This document shows positions 1 through 5,981 of a stretch of 5,981 nt of DNA, piece by piece. Position 1 is the first letter of the stretch, and each line of letters opens with the position of its first letter. The stretch lies in assembly GCA_013152105.1 (NCBI GenBank), contig JAADHA010000217.1:1-5981 (forward strand). The letters are read 5' to 3'. Under the pieces are notes generated by a model that saw nothing but the letters and a program-made list of their open reading frames with translations, was not told where the DNA came from and ran no database searches. The translations under genes and the position numbers were made by a program. Source of the DNA: Oligoflexia bacterium (GTDB lineage Bacteria > Myxococcota_A > UBA796 > UBA2385).

Positions 1-573
1 ATCCTGGGCGGTGTCGTGGCCCTCGCGGCCGTGCTGGCCTTCGGTGGTGGTGCCTGGCTTGGGATGCGACCCGCAGACGATCTCGCTGCGCCGGCTCCTG
101 CCGCCGAAGCTCCTGCCGCCGAAGCTCCTGCCGCCGAAGCTCCTGTCGCCGAGCCTCCCGCTCCACCCCCCGCGGCTGTGGAAGCGCCAGCCGACCTCGC
201 CTCGGCGGTCCTGAGCCCACCCAGCACTGCGGCCGAGCCGACGCCCAGCACAGCACCGCACCAGGCCAGCGTTCTGCCGACCCGCGCCGCCGCCGGCCCC
301 AGGGTGCATGGTCGCTGCGGCGGACCCCAGGGCCAGGTCATCGGCTACTGGTACGCGGGACGGCAGTCGCCCGGCGCCGAAGGTGACACGATCACCGTGC
401 CGCGCGCCACCAATGTGCGGACCGACTACCCCGATAAGCACAACGACTACAACGCCCGCGCCCCCCTGCGTTGCGGGCTGCGATCCGGCGACCGCCTGCA
501 TCTCAGCCAGGCCCCGATCCAGGTCCCGGGTGACGCCTGGTGGGTTCCGCTGGCGGCGGGAGACCTGCAGTAG
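1..573 (+). CDS. Membrane-anchored protein with Pro/Ala-rich linker and C-terminal SH3-like domain (5' end missing)
   Basis: The reading frame is open at the left edge, so only the last 190 residues are visible and the true start lies outside the window. Visible residues 1-22 are a hydrophobic, Gly/Ala-rich membrane segment. Residues about 28-100 are a low-complexity Ala/Pro/Glu linker that includes four five-residue units of the APAAE type. The last 85 residues form a compact domain with NVRTDYP (about 138-144), a downstream L-R-S-G-D-R-L stretch and a WWVP motif (180-183). This order resembles bacterial SH3-like domains, which often bind cell wall or peptides. Two cysteines (about 106 and 158) could form a disulfide if the domain is periplasmic. 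The missing N-terminal part could be a cytoplasmic signalling domain, as in many tail-anchored myxobacterial proteins, but nothing here shows it. The frame and membrane segment are seen; the SH3-like call is inference. Confidence 0.8.
   Translation: MLGGVVALAAVLAFGGGAWLGMRPADDLAAPAPAAEAPAAEAPAAEAPVAEPPAPPPAAVEAPADLASAVLSPPSTAAEPTPSTAPHQASVLPTRAAAGPRVHGRCGGPQGQVIGYWYAGRQSPGAEGDTITVPRATNVRTDYPDKHNDYNARAPLRCGLRSGDRLHLSQAPIQVPGDAWWVPLAAGDLQ
94..153 (+). repeat. 15-bp tandem repeat, four copies, in frame (APAAE units)
   Basis: The unit GCTCCTGCCGCCGAA occurs three times exactly (94-108, 109-123, 124-138), and a fourth copy (139-153) differs at two positions, giving APVAE in the protein. The period is a multiple of three, so gain or loss of a unit changes only the linker length. 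It lies in the Pro/Ala linker between the membrane segment and the C-terminal domain. Confidence 0.93.
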
Positions 574-580
574 GCGCGGC

Positions 581-1864
581 TCAGGCGGGCGGTGCCACCC
601 GCAGATCGACCTGTACGGCGTAGTGGTCGCTGGGCTCGACTGGCTGCTTGTCGATGACCACGTCGCGGTCGGTGAAGCGGTGGCTGCTGTGAACCACGCA
701 GACCCGGTTGGTCGGGTCTCGGGCCAGGATGTGGTCGAGGCGCGCGGGCTGTTCGGTTCCCGCGTACTGGCGGTGGTAGAGGCTGTTGCAGTCGGTCGCG
801 GTGAAGGTCTGGCGGTGCTCGGTCGAGCAGCAGAGCGGGGCTTTTAGCGCGGCGACTGGGTCGTTTTGCAGGGTCCGCGACAGCCGCACCTCGAGGTCGG
901 CCTGGCTGGTCGAGCGACCGCGAATCGCCAGATCACAGAGTCCGCCGTAGTGATGCAAGAGCGGCAGGCTGATGGCGTTGTGCCACCAGCAGCCGTCGAT
1001 GGTGCCGTCGGGCTTGCGCCAGGTCTGGCGGCCATAGAAAAGTCCTGAGTTCAGGTCTCCGCCGACGAAGACCAGGTCTTCGGGCGGCCGCCGGGCGATC
1101 TCCAGCCCCAGGCTGCGGGCCTGTTGCAGTCGTGCGCGCCAGGCCTTGGGGTAGGCCTGGAGGTGGGTGTTGAAGATCGAGATTCGGCCCAGCCCTGAGT
1201 GTTCGCAGTCGACGCGCATCCAGCATCGCAGAAACTGCTCTTTTCGCGGCAGGTCCAGGGCTTCCAGCCTGGCCTGGGTTGCAAATGGCCGGAGCTCGAC
1301 CTGGATCTCTTTGGCCCACGGCCCTTCGCGGAGCAAGACCGCCAGGCCGTCGACGTGGTGGCGCGGCGGGCAGCACAGCCGGTAGCCCGCGGCGGTGGCG
1401 CGTTCTCGCAGGCGCGCGATCTCGGGGGCATGCCACAGCTCTTGGATCAGGATGATGTCCGCGTCCGCGCCCAGGACCCGGTCGAAGACCGGCTCTCGGC
1501 GCTCTGAGACGAAGGGGCTGGACTTGTAGTGTCGGGAGCCCAGGTAGACGTTGAGCAGCGCGAGGTTCCAGGTCAGGACACGTAGCGGCAGGGCGTCGGG
1601 GGCTGGCGATGGGTTGCCCTGTTGCGTGGCTCGCAGCCAGGCGCTGGGGTCGGGCGCGCTGATGAAGCTCAGCTTGGAGCGCTGAAGCTGGCCGGCGCTC
1701 AGGTCATGGCCCCCGGCGATGGCCCCCGCGAGGTGTCGAAGGGCGGGGCTGTCTCTCAAGAGCGTGTCGTCGCCCTGCCCGGCGCCGAAGGGCACGGTCG
1801 GGCGGTTGCGACGCAGCGCGCTCCAGAACAGGCGGCCCAGCGGCCCGGGCTGGAGCGGCTTCAT
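581..1864 (-). CDS. Endonuclease/exonuclease/phosphatase (EEP) family hydrolase, sphingomyelinase-like
   Basis: This 427-residue protein carries the metal-dependent phosphodiesterase signature of the EEP (DNase I-like) fold, in the right order. TWN with metal-site Asn100 comes first, then QELW with Glu142, NTHL (232-235), GDLN (269-272, Asp270/Asn272), LDHI (Asp377) and SDHY with catalytic-type His414. A T-x-T-D-x-N stretch (about 355-360) before LDHI recalls the neutral sphingomyelinase branch, but substrate could equally be another phosphodiester, including nucleic acid or a phosphoinositide. Residues 1-90 precede the fold and match nothing I recognise. I see no signal peptide or membrane segment, so a cytoplasmic location is the default. 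The start is fixed: an in-frame TGA lies 6 nt upstream of the ATG, and the next in-frame Met is inside the catalytic domain. No Shine-Dalgarno is visible, so translation probably depends on coupling to the lipoprotein gene ending 10 nt upstream. The family is secure; the substrate is not. Confidence 0.93.
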   Translation of the reverse strand: MKPLQPGPLGRLFWSALRRNRPTVPFGAGQGDDTLLRDSPALRHLAGAIAGGHDLSAGQLQRSKLSFISAPDPSAWLRATQQGNPSPAPDALPLRVLTWNLALLNVYLGSRHYKSSPFVSERREPVFDRVLGADADIILIQELWHAPEIARLRERATAAGYRLCCPPRHHVDGLAVLLREGPWAKEIQVELRPFATQARLEALDLPRKEQFLRCWMRVDCEHSGLGRISIFNTHLQAYPKAWRARLQQARSLGLEIARRPPEDLVFVGGDLNSGLFYGRQTWRKPDGTIDGCWWHNAISLPLLHHYGGLCDLAIRGRSTSQADLEVRLSRTLQNDPVAALKAPLCCSTEHRQTFTATDCNSLYHRQYAGTEQPARLDHILARDPTNRVCVVHSSHRFTDRDVVIDKQPVEPSDHYAVQVDLRVAPPA

Positions 1865-1874
1865 GCGTCATGCG

Positions 1875-2228
1875 TCATGTGCCGGCCTGCACGTAGTCCC
1901 AGGCGCACACGCCTTGCTGGCACACGAAACCCTTGGCGTCGGGACAGTCGCAGGAGGTGGGCTGCACCAGCGTGCAGCTCAGGTCATCACCGAGCTGGAG
2001 GATGTAGTAAAGCTGCTCGGTGTCGGCGTCGTTGTTGCCGACCAGGTTGCGGGTGCAGCCACAGCCCGTACCCGGCAGCGGCAGTCCGCAGTCCGCGTCT
2101 ACGTCGCAGGCTTGGACCCGACCCAGCTCGGCTTCCCATTCGGGCGCGACGATATCGCAGGGATCGGTCGGTTCCTTTTTGCAGCCCAGGCTGAGGGCTA
2201 TGGCGAGACCGAGCAGAATCAGGGACAC
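1875..2228 (-). CDS. Small cysteine-rich lipoprotein, unknown function
   Basis: This 117-residue protein begins with a short hydrophobic stretch ending in L-S-L-G-C, a somewhat irregular lipobox (Leu rather than Ala/Ser/Thr at -2) that would place the lipidated residue at Cys16. Lys at the next position suggests outer-membrane sorting if the Asp+2 retention rule applies. The mature part has ten more cysteines (24, 41, 47, 56, 58, 85, 93, 95, 103, 108), including CDVDADC, CGC, CDC and a C-terminal C-x4-C pair, enough for five disulfides. Similar short Cys-rich lipoproteins are common in Myxococcota-like genomes; I cannot assign a function. The start is GTG, with GGAGG 4 nt upstream; an in-frame TAA at 2250-2252 with no other start codon after it leaves no alternative. 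It is the first gene of a likely two-gene operon with the downstream EEP hydrolase. Confidence 0.85.
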   Translation of the reverse strand: MSLILLGLAIALSLGCKKEPTDPCDIVAPEWEAELGRVQACDVDADCGLPLPGTGCGCTRNLVGNNDADTEQLYYILQLGDDLSCTLVQPTSCDCPDAKGFVCQQGVCAWDYVQAGT

Positions 2229-2240
2229 AACACCTCCAGG
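2223..2240 (-). promoter_or_regulatory. Ribosome binding site and GTG start of the lipoprotein gene
   Basis: Read on the minus strand, GGAGGT lies just before a GTG codon, with 4 nt between GGAGG and the start. It is among the clearest Shine-Dalgarno sequences in the window and decides the start of the lipoprotein gene. Confidence 0.7.
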
Positions 2241-2246
2241 TCCCCC

Positions 2247-2252
2247 AGCTTA
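2247..2252 (-). promoter_or_regulatory. Possible -10 element (TAAGCT) for the lipoprotein/EEP operon
   Basis: TAAGCT on the minus strand fits the TANNNT core of a housekeeping -10 and would start a transcript just upstream of the GGAGG site, giving a short leader. No good -35 hexamer is present 17 nt upstream, where the sequence overlaps the left arm of the inverted repeat. This is pattern matching on one hexamer and is weak alone. Confidence 0.25.
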
Positions 2253-2262
2253 GCCGGCCCGG

Positions 2263-2297
2263 CGACACGCACCACCCGACAGGCATCTTGCGTGTCG
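2263..2297. promoter_or_regulatory. Inverted repeat in the divergent spacer (operator or hairpin candidate)
   Basis: CGACACGCA at 2263-2271 and TGCGTGTCG at 2289-2297 are perfect 9-bp inverted copies separated by 17 nt. A second, overlapping pair, CCGACA (2276-2281) and TGTCGG (2293-2298), uses part of the same right arm, so the two stems cannot form together. The element sits between two genes that read away from each other, 13 nt before the ATG at 2311, where a regulator site or leader hairpin would be expected. There is no T-tract, so it is not an intrinsic terminator. The repeat is seen; the role is inferred. Confidence 0.5.
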
Positions 2298-2310
2298 GAT
2301 AGCGACTGGC

Positions 2311-3333
2311 ATGACGATCCTGCTCGCCCTGCTGCTGCTGGCGCCTGCCCAAGCGGGTGATCTTCAGTGGCGGGCGACGCTGGGTGCTCAGGTCGATGCC
2401 GACAGCCACGGGACCGCCGACGTCGGTGTCCGACAAGGGGACTGGTCGGCCCAGCTTCTCACCGACACGGTTGATCTGCGGTGGAGCCCCAGCGGGGACC
2501 GCGGTCGCGCCTGGGTGGCCATTCGCGCCGAGGCCCTGGCCACCGGCCTGTTCATCTCGCCGTGGACCGACGGCGCTCCGGACCCCGGTCGGGCCCTCCT
2601 CTCGCACAGCCTGGGGGCTCAGGCCGGTGCCCTCCGCTACCTTCCTCACGGCTTCTATGCCGGCGTGCAAGGGGGCTTGCGCTACCAGACCTTTGGCGCC
2701 TTGCCCGCCACCACGGTGACGGTGCCGGGCGCCCGACCGATATCCACTGCGGATGGCGTGCTGGGCTGGTGGAGCGCCGACGCCAGCCTGTGGACTCGAG
2801 CTGGGGCGGACGCCTGGTTGGACCCCGAGGCCGGCGGCGCCCCCAAGGTCGCCCCCCACGTGTACCTCGAAGCGACAGCCGCGGCTCCTTGGGCGGTCAG
2901 CCCGGCGGTCGAGCTTCGGGTCGGTCTCGCCACCCAGCAGGACGACGCGACTCGCACGCGCATGGGTGGCCTCAATCCCTACGTCGTGCCCCTGGCTGGC
3001 GCGGCCTGGGCCGAGTGGCGGGTTGAGGACTACGCCGCGCTGCGTCTGGGCCTGCGGGGTCGCAGCGCGCTTGGGGACCACGGCCTGCTCAGCATGATGC
3101 CCTTTGCGGACGTGGCCACCGCGCCCGAGATCAGCAGCAGCCAGCCCCGAGGGCCGTGGGCCGTTGGCCTGGGGCTTGTGGCTCGCTGGACCCAAGGGCG
3201 CAGCTTCGTCGATCTGGCCGGCGGTGTGGCTCCGTGGATCGAGCGGGCAAGCGGCATCAGCCCGGCCAGCCTCTACTTCCTGGTCGGCGTCGACTGGGGC
3301 AGCGGCTCCCGCCTGTGGCGGCCAGTGGAGTGA
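2311..3333 (+). CDS. Exported protein, probable outer-membrane beta-barrel, unknown family
   Basis: The 340-residue product opens with a short signal peptide (residues 1-15, a poly-Leu core ending AQA before GDLQW), so it is exported. The mature part lacks long hydrophobic helices. It shows many short alternating stretches rich in Ala, Gly, Trp, Tyr and Val (for example about 66-80, 105-127, 182-208, 226-250, 283-305 and 320-328), as expected for barrel strands separated by polar Asp/Gly/Pro loops. A conspicuous loop motif is MGGLNPY (218-224). The C-terminus ends in Val-Glu, not the usual aromatic, so the barrel call is less than certain; a periplasmic beta protein is possible. The ATG at 2311 is the only start after an in-frame TAG at 2251-2253. 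No clear Shine-Dalgarno precedes it. It diverges from the lipoprotein gene and may share its control region. I do not recognise the family. Confidence 0.8.
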   Translation: MTILLALLLLAPAQAGDLQWRATLGAQVDADSHGTADVGVRQGDWSAQLLTDTVDLRWSPSGDRGRAWVAIRAEALATGLFISPWTDGAPDPGRALLSHSLGAQAGALRYLPHGFYAGVQGGLRYQTFGALPATTVTVPGARPISTADGVLGWWSADASLWTRAGADAWLDPEAGGAPKVAPHVYLEATAAAPWAVSPAVELRVGLATQQDDATRTRMGGLNPYVVPLAGAAWAEWRVEDYAALRLGLRGRSALGDHGLLSMMPFADVATAPEISSSQPRGPWAVGLGLVARWTQGRSFVDLAGGVAPWIERASGISPASLYFLVGVDWGSGSRLWRPVE

Positions 3334-3370
3334 GCCCCGACTCTTCGTCCACCGGGCCCTCCATCCCTGC

Positions 3371-3376
3371 TACCCT
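3371..3376 (+). promoter_or_regulatory. Possible -10 element (TACCCT) upstream of the helical protein/glycosyltransferase unit
   Basis: TACCCT in the 88-nt gap after the barrel gene fits a TANNNT -10 core and lies 45 nt before the ATG at 3422. No convincing -35 hexamer accompanies it at normal spacing, and no terminator hairpin separates it from the upstream gene, so read-through from 2311 is also possible. Confidence 0.22.
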
Positions 3377-3421
3377 GCGCCCCTCGCCCCCAACCCGATT
3401 CGCCGATCCCTGGAGCCCGCG

Positions 3422-4717
3422 ATGCCTGTCTCTAGCCCCCGCGCGGCGCAACGCTTCGCTGAGTACAGCGACAAGGCTCATGCCCTGGCTGGTCGCTTCC
3501 GTCTGGCCTCGCAGCGGGTCGCCGAGCTGGCGCAGGCCGCACAGGCCGAGGTCGACAAGGCATCGGCTGCCCTGGCCGTCGCCTACCTTGGTGGGCTGAG
3601 CCCTGCCGCCCTGAGCCAGGCCGAGCAGCTCACGGGCTTTCGAGGCTTCTCTCGCCGCGACCCGCTCAAGGCCATGGCCCGGGAGCGACAGGTTCTCGAG
3701 CAGACCGTCGCTCGCATCGCGGCGGATGAGCGCTACCAGCGCCGCGAATACCTGGTCGGACCGGCTGGCGAGCGGACCCTGAAGCTGGCCGAGTGCAAGA
3801 GCTTGCTGGAGCCATGGGAGGCTGATTGCGCCTTCTTTGAGCGCGAAGAGGGTTTCTTGGAGCTGGTGGAGGTTGGCTACGACACGCCCGCCTTCCTGGA
3901 GCGCTTCTGGGAGTCGCCCTACTGGAAGCACTGGGCGGCTGGCGACCGAATCTGCGAAGCCCTGGACATGCCGGACTTTGGCGACGATGTCCTGCCGGCC
4001 TACCGCAAGGTCGAGGCTGAGCGCACGAAGTGGCGCGCCCAGGTGGCGCAGGCCGAGGCCGCAGTCGACCAGATCCACGAGCTGGTGCAGCAGCACGATC
4101 AGGCGGCGGCTCGCATTCCGCGGTTACAGGCCGTGTACCTGGAGGGTTGTCAGGGTGTGCTGGCCAAGCACCTGCGTCACGCCGATCCGCAGCTCTTGGC
4201 CCAGTGGCTCCCCAAGGACGCGGAGCATCGCCCGCAGCGGATGGCGCTGCGGCGGATGGCCGGGGCCACGGCCAAGCTCGGCTATCTCAACGAGATCAAC
4301 TCCCAGGCATTGCAGAGCGCGGTGATGGATTTCTCCAGTCGGGCCGCCAAGTACAACCGCAAGTCCGCCAAGTACAACCGTCCCAAGCGCCGCTATCTCG
4401 AACTACCCGACAGCGTTCTGGACTCGTCCTTCGACGGCAAGATCCCGCGCTACCAACAGCGCGCCGACAAGCTCCAAGCGCTGGCCGAGCGGATCGGGCG
4501 TTTCGACAACTACAGCGCCTTTGACCTCAGCAACGACCCCGAGCTGTGGTGGGTCCACATCACCGGCAAGCGCCCGCCCAGCCAGCTCAGCACGACGCGG
4601 CGCTGGTATGACCGGCACCCCAACCTCAGCCCGATCCGAGACCAGATCGATCCTGGTCCGGCCGTCGCCACCGCGGTGGCCTCGCGTCAGCTCGACGACG
4701 CCGACTACCTCTCCTGA
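3422..4717 (+). CDS. Helical, partly coiled-coil protein of unknown function, paired with a glycosyltransferase
   Basis: I do not recognise this 431-residue protein. It is soluble-looking, with no signal peptide or membrane helix, and is rich in Ala, Gln, Arg and Glu. Residues about 8-55, 85-105 and 193-235 look like long amphipathic helices with coiled-coil potential. The middle (about 120-190) is acidic and aromatic (F-F-E-R-E-E, F-W-E-S-P-Y-W-K-H-W). A basic segment at about 308-324 holds a near-perfect seven-residue duplication (AKYNRKS/AKYNRPK). The C-terminal part has W-W-V-H-I-T-G-K (376-383) and RRWYDRHPNL (393-402), which look like conserved contacts of a folded domain. The open frame extends upstream to 3104, but the ATG at 3422 is chosen because GGAG lies 6 nt before it and the upstream part only shadows the barrel gene. 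The glycosyltransferase follows after 14 nt, so a shared operon is likely and a scaffold or partner role is possible. Confidence 0.85.
   Translation: MPVSSPRAAQRFAEYSDKAHALAGRFRLASQRVAELAQAAQAEVDKASAALAVAYLGGLSPAALSQAEQLTGFRGFSRRDPLKAMARERQVLEQTVARIAADERYQRREYLVGPAGERTLKLAECKSLLEPWEADCAFFEREEGFLELVEVGYDTPAFLERFWESPYWKHWAAGDRICEALDMPDFGDDVLPAYRKVEAERTKWRAQVAQAEAAVDQIHELVQQHDQAAARIPRLQAVYLEGCQGVLAKHLRHADPQLLAQWLPKDAEHRPQRMALRRMAGATAKLGYLNEINSQALQSAVMDFSSRAAKYNRKSAKYNRPKRRYLELPDSVLDSSFDGKIPRYQQRADKLQALAERIGRFDNYSAFDLSNDPELWWVHITGKRPPSQLSTTRRWYDRHPNLSPIRDQIDPGPAVATAVASRQLDDADYLS
4344..4380 (+). repeat. Short tandem duplication, 21-bp period
   Basis: CCGCCAAGTACAACCG occurs at 4344-4359 and again at 4365-4380, an exact 16-bp match with a 21-bp period. 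It encodes the basic AKYNR repeat of the helical protein and keeps the frame. Confidence 0.85.
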
Positions 4718-4731
4718 GCGCGGAAGCCCGT

Positions 4732-5981
4732 ATGAAGCGTATCCGCGTCCTGTCCTACGCGATCAATGGTCGAGGCATGGGGCACCTGGTGCGCCAACTC
4801 GCCATCTTGCGACAGATCCGTCGCCTGTGCGCCTTGCTGGGCGTGCAGGTAGAGTGCTGGGTGCTCACCAGCAGCGAGGCGGACACGCTGGCCCGTCGCG
4901 AGGGCTTCCCGTCCATCAAGCTGCCCAGCAAGGCCATGCTCCGCGACAGTGGTCTGGACCCCCAGCGCTTTCTGGCGGCCATTCGCAGCACCGTGCTCCA
5001 GGCCGTCAGCTCGCTGGGGCCCGATGTGCTGATCGCCGACACCTTTCCGGGGGGCAGCGTCGGCGAGCTGATCCCCGTCCTCGAGCTGGTGCCGCACCGG
5101 GTCCTGGTGGCCCGCAAGGTCCGCCAGCACATCGAGGACCATGAAGGCTGGCAGGCCCTGCTTCCGCTCTACCAGTGCATCATCGAGCCAGATGCCCGAG
5201 GCAGCGGCCCGATCCTGATTCGCGATCGCGCCGAATTGCTGGACCGCGCGGCAGCTCGAACAGCGCTAGGCTGTGGTGATCAGCGTGCAGTGTACGTCTC
5301 TTTGGGCGGTGGGGGCGACGTCTCGGCCTCGATCAGCCTGCCGCGCTTGACCCGCACACTGAGTGGCTGTGGTTGGCACGTGGTGGTGGGTGCCGGTCCG
5401 CTCTACCAGGGTCCCGAGGTCCGCGGCCCTGGCATCACCTGGCTGAGCCGGGCGGTGCCGATTGAGCTGATGCCGGGGATCGACGCGGCGGTGGCGGCTG
5501 CTGGCTACAACACCTTCCACGAGCTGATGTACGTCGGGATCCCCACGGTCTTCCTGCCGATGCCACGGATCTCCGACGACCAGGCCGCCCGCGCCCAGCG
5601 CGCCGTCGATGCCGGTGCGGCGCGAGTCGCCACGCTCTTGGATCAGGTGCCCGATCTTCTGGAGCACCCGGGTTCAGCCGAGGCGGCCCGGGCCCTGGTC
5701 CCCAGGAACGGCGCGCTCGACGCTGCGGTCGCGGTCCTGCGGGGTGTGCTCCCCGCGTCGGACCTGGCGATGGCCAGCCGGGCACTCACGCCGTCCCTGC
5801 TACGGGGCTTGCATCGCCTCAGCACCCCGGGCCGAGCGCCGGGAGACGAGCTGGGCCGTGCCTTGGATCTGGTCCGCTTGCTGGCCGGAGGCACGCCCAG
5901 CGAGCAGGCTCGACGTCGTGCCCTGCTGGCCGATTGGGGAGGGCGCACCGCCGACCAGGCCGGCGCTGCACAGACCGACTC
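4732..5981 (+). CDS. GT-B fold glycosyltransferase, MurG/GT28-like (3' end missing)
   Basis: The frame runs from ATG at 4732 off the right edge, giving at least 416 residues. The N-terminal domain opens with a beta strand and the glycine loop NGRGMGH (12-18), the counterpart of the acceptor-side GGTGGH loop of MurG-type enzymes. The second Rossmann domain begins near 186 with VYVSLGGGGD (187-196), then AAAGYNTFHEL (255-265), GIPTVFLP (269-276) and DDQAARA (282-288). These match the donor-nucleotide site, with Glu264 in the usual ribose-binding position. UDP-sugar use, perhaps UDP-GlcNAc, is the family expectation; the acceptor is unknown. It is probably not MurG itself, since the loop sequences differ and no cell-division cluster is nearby. 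Residues after about 336 form a helical extension beyond the core. GGAAG lies 5 nt before the start. No membrane helix is seen, so it should work in the cytoplasm or peripherally on the inner membrane. Confidence 0.9.
   Translation, partial: MKRIRVLSYAINGRGMGHLVRQLAILRQIRRLCALLGVQVECWVLTSSEADTLARREGFPSIKLPSKAMLRDSGLDPQRFLAAIRSTVLQAVSSLGPDVLIADTFPGGSVGELIPVLELVPHRVLVARKVRQHIEDHEGWQALLPLYQCIIEPDARGSGPILIRDRAELLDRAAARTALGCGDQRAVYVSLGGGGDVSASISLPRLTRTLSGCGWHVVVGAGPLYQGPEVRGPGITWLSRAVPIELMPGIDAAVAAAGYNTFHELMYVGIPTVFLPMPRISDDQAARAQRAVDAGAARVATLLDQVPDLLEHPGSAEAARALVPRNGALDAAVAVLRGVLPASDLAMASRALTPSLLRGLHRLSTPGRAPGDELGRALDLVRLLAGGTPSEQARRRALLADWGGRTADQAGAAQTD

Noticed and set aside
585..602. GC-rich inverted repeat near the convergent stops, considered as a terminator
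   Set aside because: The stem is interrupted, leaves almost no loop, lacks a T-tract and lies within the last codons of the EEP gene, so it is explained by coding sequence.
1622..2360. Plus-strand open frames opposite the EEP and lipoprotein genes
   Set aside because: The opposite strand carries complete catalytic motifs and a lipobox; these frames are Arg/Pro-rich and motif-free.
1987..3195. 402-residue open frame on the minus strand across the barrel gene
   Set aside because: It is antisense to a gene with a clean signal peptide and overlaps the lipoprotein gene in another frame. Its protein is Arg/Gly/Pro-rich low-complexity sequence with no motif, as expected from a GC-rich shadow frame.
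3104..3421. In-frame N-terminal extension of the helical protein
   Set aside because: The frame is open but overlaps the 3' end of the barrel gene, and its translation is Pro/Ser/Trp-rich without structure. The ATG at 3422 has a proper GGAG site 6 nt upstream.
3257..4096. 279-residue minus-strand open frame opposite the helical protein
   Set aside because: It is a shadow of the plus-strand gene, with no ribosome site or recognisable domain.
4732..5981. Calling the glycosyltransferase murG
   Set aside because: The fold and donor-site motifs agree, but the loop sequences differ from typical MurG, there is a C-terminal extension and no peptidoglycan or division genes are adjacent.

Overview
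This is a GC-rich, tightly packed bacterial window with strong G/C preference at third codon positions. It most resembles an environmental deltaproteobacterium in the broad sense, such as a Myxococcota-type genome. The grounds are a membrane-anchored Pro/Ala-rich protein, a small cysteine-rich lipoprotein, an unrecognised secreted barrel-like protein and weak Shine-Dalgarno use. That assignment is inference: no rRNA, tRNA or marker gene is present. I see no mobile element, CRISPR array, integrase or tRNA-type attachment site.

Layout. At the left edge is the 3' part of a plus-strand gene (1-573) with a membrane segment, a Pro/Ala linker containing a 15-bp tandem repeat, and a C-terminal SH3-like domain. 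It converges, with only 7 nt between stops, on a minus-strand pair read from 2228 to 581. That pair is a cysteine-rich lipoprotein (1875-2228) followed after 10 nt by an endonuclease/exonuclease/phosphatase (EEP)-fold enzyme with sphingomyelinase-like motifs (581-1864). An 82-nt divergent spacer (2229-2310) carries a perfect 9-bp inverted repeat and separates the pair from a plus-strand gene for an exported, probably outer-membrane, barrel-like protein (2311-3333).

After 88 nt comes a two-gene plus-strand unit with 14-nt spacing. Its first gene is a 431-residue, largely helical protein of unknown family (3422-4717). The second is a GT-B/MurG-like glycosyltransferase that runs off the right edge (4732-5981).

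How the genes may work together. Most products point to the cell envelope: a membrane-tethered SH3-like domain, a lipoprotein, a probable outer-membrane barrel and a glycosyltransferase. The EEP enzyme could act on a phosphodiester of a lipid or another substrate. No known pathway is completed by these genes, and the link between the transcription units is only adjacency. The parts least explained by known families are the helical protein paired with the glycosyltransferase, and the lipoprotein/EEP pair with its inverted-repeat control region.
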